The position numbers and the translations under genes were made by a program. Under the pieces are notes generated by a model that was not told the DNA's origin, did not search any database, and saw only the letters and a program-made list of their open reading frames with translations. From the NCBI GenBank assembly GCA_964448285.1, contig CAYUWG010000116.1, positions 1-8,715 of the forward strand: a stretch of DNA of 8,715 nt, given 5' to 3'. Numbering within the stretch: position 1 is the stretch's first letter; every line of letters begins with the position of its first letter. This document shows, piece after piece, positions 6,941 through 8,715 of the stretch. This DNA is from CAYUWG01 sp964448285. GTDB lineage: Bacteria; Bacteroidota; Ignavibacteria; SZUA-365.

Positions 6941-7048
6941 TCGAACGGGAGGAGCTGTTGTCGCTCGTCTCCCTTCGTTCTGCTCGCTGCGTTGTTCGCA
7001 GCCTTGATTTTTTCCTTCTATGCGCATACGTTGTCAGCGATGTTTTGA
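6941..7048 (+). pseudogene. Possible displaced 3' end of the sensor gene (linker plus second transmembrane helix)
   Basis: After the TGA at 6938-6940, the frame beginning at 6937 reads L-I-E-R-E-E-L-L-S-L-V-S up to about 6972. From 6974 the original frame reads F-V-L-L-A-A-L-F-A-A-L-I-F-S-F-Y-A-H-T-L, a strong transmembrane helix, and stops at TGA 7046-7048. Joining these needs one extra base near the TT at 6937-6938 and one fewer base in the CCC at 6971-6973. Both are at short homopolymers. The joined protein would have about 222 residues with one membrane helix at each side of the sensor domain. This is inference; the stretch may simply be noncoding. Confidence 0.4.
6986..7013 (+). terminator. 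Possible weak terminator hairpin after the sensor gene
   Basis: GCTGCG (6986-6991) and CGCAGC (6997-7002) form a perfect six-base stem with a TTGTT loop. After a five-base gap a run of six T (7008-7013) follows. The gap makes it imperfect. The same bases also encode the possible second transmembrane helix of the upstream gene, in which case the hairpin would be incidental and the next gene would be part of the same transcript. Confidence 0.3.
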
Positions 7049-7062
7049 CCTTGCACAAGAAC

Positions 7063-7066
7063 GGAG
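7063..7066 (+). promoter_or_regulatory. Shine-Dalgarno site of the Asp-box propeller gene
   Basis: GGAG lies six bases before the ATG at 7073, which also opens a signal peptide. The two together fix this start. Confidence 0.65.
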
Positions 7067-7072
7067 CAAACA

Positions 7073-8715
7073 ATGTCTCGAACTCTTTCATGCATTGCGG
7101 TTTTTCTCGCAACGATTCCGTGTGACGCACAGATCGTCTGGGAACCGATCGGTGGAGGGAATACCATTCAGTTCCTCACGTACAGCTTGATTCATGAGGA
7201 CATTTACATATCGGCTGACTCACTGGACAGACTGTTCCACTTCGACGGGACCCGATGGGCCACAAGGTGGTTCATGGATGGGACTATCTCGCATGGAGTT
7301 ACGTCTTTGTATGCGGAGATCGGTTTCGTCATTCTGTCAACGAAAACCGGCGGCGTTTTCATTTCCCTTGGGAAAGAGATAGAAGCGAATGAAGGCCTCA
7401 TCACGAAGGACACGGGACCGTTCGTCCGCGATACGGACGGAACCTACTATCTCGCAACCCGTGGTGACGGGATTGCGCGTTCCTATTCTCGCGGATACTC
7501 CTGGTATGTGACCGAGGAAGCGAAGCCGGATTCCAACATCCATTGCATTGCGATCACGCAGGACAACGTGCTCTACGCCGGAGGCAACAGCGGCGTGTAT
7601 CGATCGATGAACAGGGGAAACTCGTGGCAAAAAGTGAGCGGCGCCCCTTCTGTCCCCGTGCTCGCTGTCGCGGTTACGAAGGATGGAGATGTCTTTGCGG
7701 CAACCGCATCCTCCGTTTACCGGCTCTTAGCGGGTGCAAACGAATTTGAGGATATCACCGCGCGAATCGGCGCCCTTAGAGTCAAAGCATTTCACGCTGC
7801 GCCAAACGGAACGGTCTTCGCAGTCAGCCCTTTGGGTGTGCATCTTTCAACGGACAAGGGTGATTCATGGAGTCTTCAGAACGGAGGATTGCAAAACACG
7901 GACGTGCGGTTCATCGCGCAGGACGAACACGGTACGCTATTCATCGGCACACACGGCGCTGGAGTTTATCGCAGCAACATGCTCTTCGGAAGACTACAAC
8001 CAACCGCACCGAGGCCGATTACTCCGGCACGAAATACGACCTTCCGTCGAAGCGACAGGATGCTTTTTTCGTGGGAAAGAATCGGCGGCAGTCCGCAGTT
8101 CTATCACCTGCAGGTTTCTTCGGACTCACTGTTCGGACGCATCGACTTTGAAGTCAACAATGTTACGACACCGGAATACATGCTTCCTTATCTTCCGAAT
8201 AACACGATGTATTTCTGGAGAGTGCGGCAGTTCGACAGCGTCTTCACGCAGTGGTCTGAACGCTGGTGGTTTACCACGGGCTATGCGTTACCGGCAGTTC
8301 CGCAACTGCGTTTCCCAAACAACGACACGACGGGATTGGATACACAGGTGGCATTCCAATGGCAGCCTTCTCCAAATACGGATTCGTATGAAGTGCAAAT
8401 CGATACGTCAATGGCGTTCGACCGCAATCCCGTAATCCTTCCCTCAGCGACTCCCGCTCTTCATGTGAAAAATCTGTTGCAGTGGACGAAGTACTATTGG
8501 CGCGTTCGAGGGATCAATCCGGAAGGCCGAGGGGAGTGGAGCGAGACGTGGAACTTTACGACCGGAGGAATCAATTCCGTCGCATCGTCGGCATCACTGG
8601 ATGGCTACGTCCTTGAGCATGGCTATCCTCATCCATTCTCTGAGAAAGTCACAGTACTCTTTTCTCTTCCATCACGAAGTGTGATCGAAATAAAAATCTT
8701 CGACGTGCTCGGACG
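7073..8715 (+). CDS. Exported Asp-box beta-propeller protein with two fibronectin type III domains and a T9SS sorting domain (3' partial)
   Basis: The frame is open without a stop for 547 codons and runs off the window end. Residues 1-19 are a signal peptide (hydrophobic core, then C-D-A|Q). About 20-310 is a propeller-like region with three Asp-box/BNR-type motifs: S139-R-G-Y-S-W144, N180-R-G-N-S-W185 and T260-D-K-G-D-S-W266. Each lies in a blade of the form V-Y-R-S or V-H-L-S ahead of the box. Two fibronectin type III modules follow, about 318-402 and 405-498. Both carry Y-x-L/V-Q-V/I, Y-x-W-R-V-R and end in F-T-T-G. From 513 the T9SS type A tail begins (G-Y-P-H-P-F-S, then I-F-D-V-L-G) and is cut by the window edge. 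It is predicted to be a surface or secreted protein; Asp-box propellers of this kind in T9SS cargo are often of unknown ligand. GGAG lies six bases before the ATG. It follows the sensor gene closely, but shares no obvious function with it. Confidence 0.9.
   Translation, partial: MSRTLSCIAVFLATIPCDAQIVWEPIGGGNTIQFLTYSLIHEDIYISADSLDRLFHFDGTRWATRWFMDGTISHGVTSLYAEIGFVILSTKTGGVFISLGKEIEANEGLITKDTGPFVRDTDGTYYLATRGDGIARSYSRGYSWYVTEEAKPDSNIHCIAITQDNVLYAGGNSGVYRSMNRGNSWQKVSGAPSVPVLAVAVTKDGDVFAATASSVYRLLAGANEFEDITARIGALRVKAFHAAPNGTVFAVSPLGVHLSTDKGDSWSLQNGGLQNTDVRFIAQDEHGTLFIGTHGAGVYRSNMLFGRLQPTAPRPITPARNTTFRRSDRMLFSWERIGGSPQFYHLQVSSDSLFGRIDFEVNNVTTPEYMLPYLPNNTMYFWRVRQFDSVFTQWSERWWFTTGYALPAVPQLRFPNNDTTGLDTQVAFQWQPSPNTDSYEVQIDTSMAFDRNPVILPSATPALHVKNLLQWTKYYWRVRGINPEGRGEWSETWNFTTGGINSVASSASLDGYVLEHGYPHPFSEKVTVLFSLPSRSVIEIKIFDVLG

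Noticed and set aside
6386..7027. Minus-strand frame of 213 codons opposite the sensor gene
   Set aside because: It is the antisense shadow of the sensor gene; the plus-strand reading has a ribosome site, a transmembrane helix and a sensor-domain pattern.
7073..7132. Lipoprotein signal for the Asp-box protein (Cys17)
   Set aside because: The residues before the Cys (T-I-P) do not fit a lipobox; C-D-A followed by Q fits ordinary signal peptidase I cleavage better.
7734..8435. Plus-strand frame of 233 codons
   Set aside because: It overlaps the Asp-box/Fn3 gene in another frame and reads as low-quality Arg/Ser/Thr-rich sequence without motifs.

Overview
The window looks like a chromosomal stretch from a bacterium of the Bacteroidota/Chlorobiota/Ignavibacteriota side of the FCB superphylum. 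The main reason is that three of its secreted proteins carry a type A C-terminal sorting domain of the type IX secretion system (T9SS). In two of them the domain is complete (with the -YPNPF- entry, the D-x-LGR strand and the G-x-Y-x-YR strand). In the third it is cut by the window edge. I cannot fix the genus from sequence alone.

Layout: (1) 1-1340, plus strand: the 3' part of a gene for an Omp28/thioredoxin-like secreted protein with a T9SS tail, closed by a clear intrinsic terminator at 1363-1390. (2) 1423-4088, minus strand: two convergently placed genes. The upstream one (2445-4088) encodes a seven-repeat FG-GAP/integrin-alpha-like beta-propeller with signal peptide and T9SS tail. The downstream one (1423-2370) encodes a 315-residue exported protein of unknown function that appears to stop early and has no sorting tail. 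(3) 4089-4370: a divergent intergenic region with a possible 28-codon leader ORF and a small hairpin. (4) 4371-8715, plus strand: a tight run of three genes. They are a Kef/CPA2-type cation:proton antiporter with RCK_N and RCK_C domains, a small membrane-anchored Cache/PAS-like sensor protein starting 17 bp later, and a large exported protein with an Asp-box propeller, two fibronectin type III domains and the start of a T9SS tail. The last gene runs off the window end.

How the genes fit together: the flanking genes are cargo for T9SS surface display or release. The antiporter and the small sensor protein form the only cytoplasmic-membrane unit, and their spacing suggests co-translation. The antiporter would exchange K+ or Na+ for H+ under control of its cytosolic nucleotide-binding domains. 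The sensor protein puts a ligand-binding-like fold outside the membrane and has no recognisable output domain.

Most interesting points: (a) the sensor gene stops at an in-frame TGA, but immediately downstream a charged linker and a strong transmembrane helix can be read if two single-base shifts are allowed; (b) the antiporter plus output-less extracytoplasmic sensor pair, which may be an uncharacterised two-protein unit; (c) the apparently truncated 315-residue exported protein. I saw no CRISPR array, tRNA, rRNA, insertion sequence or phage gene.
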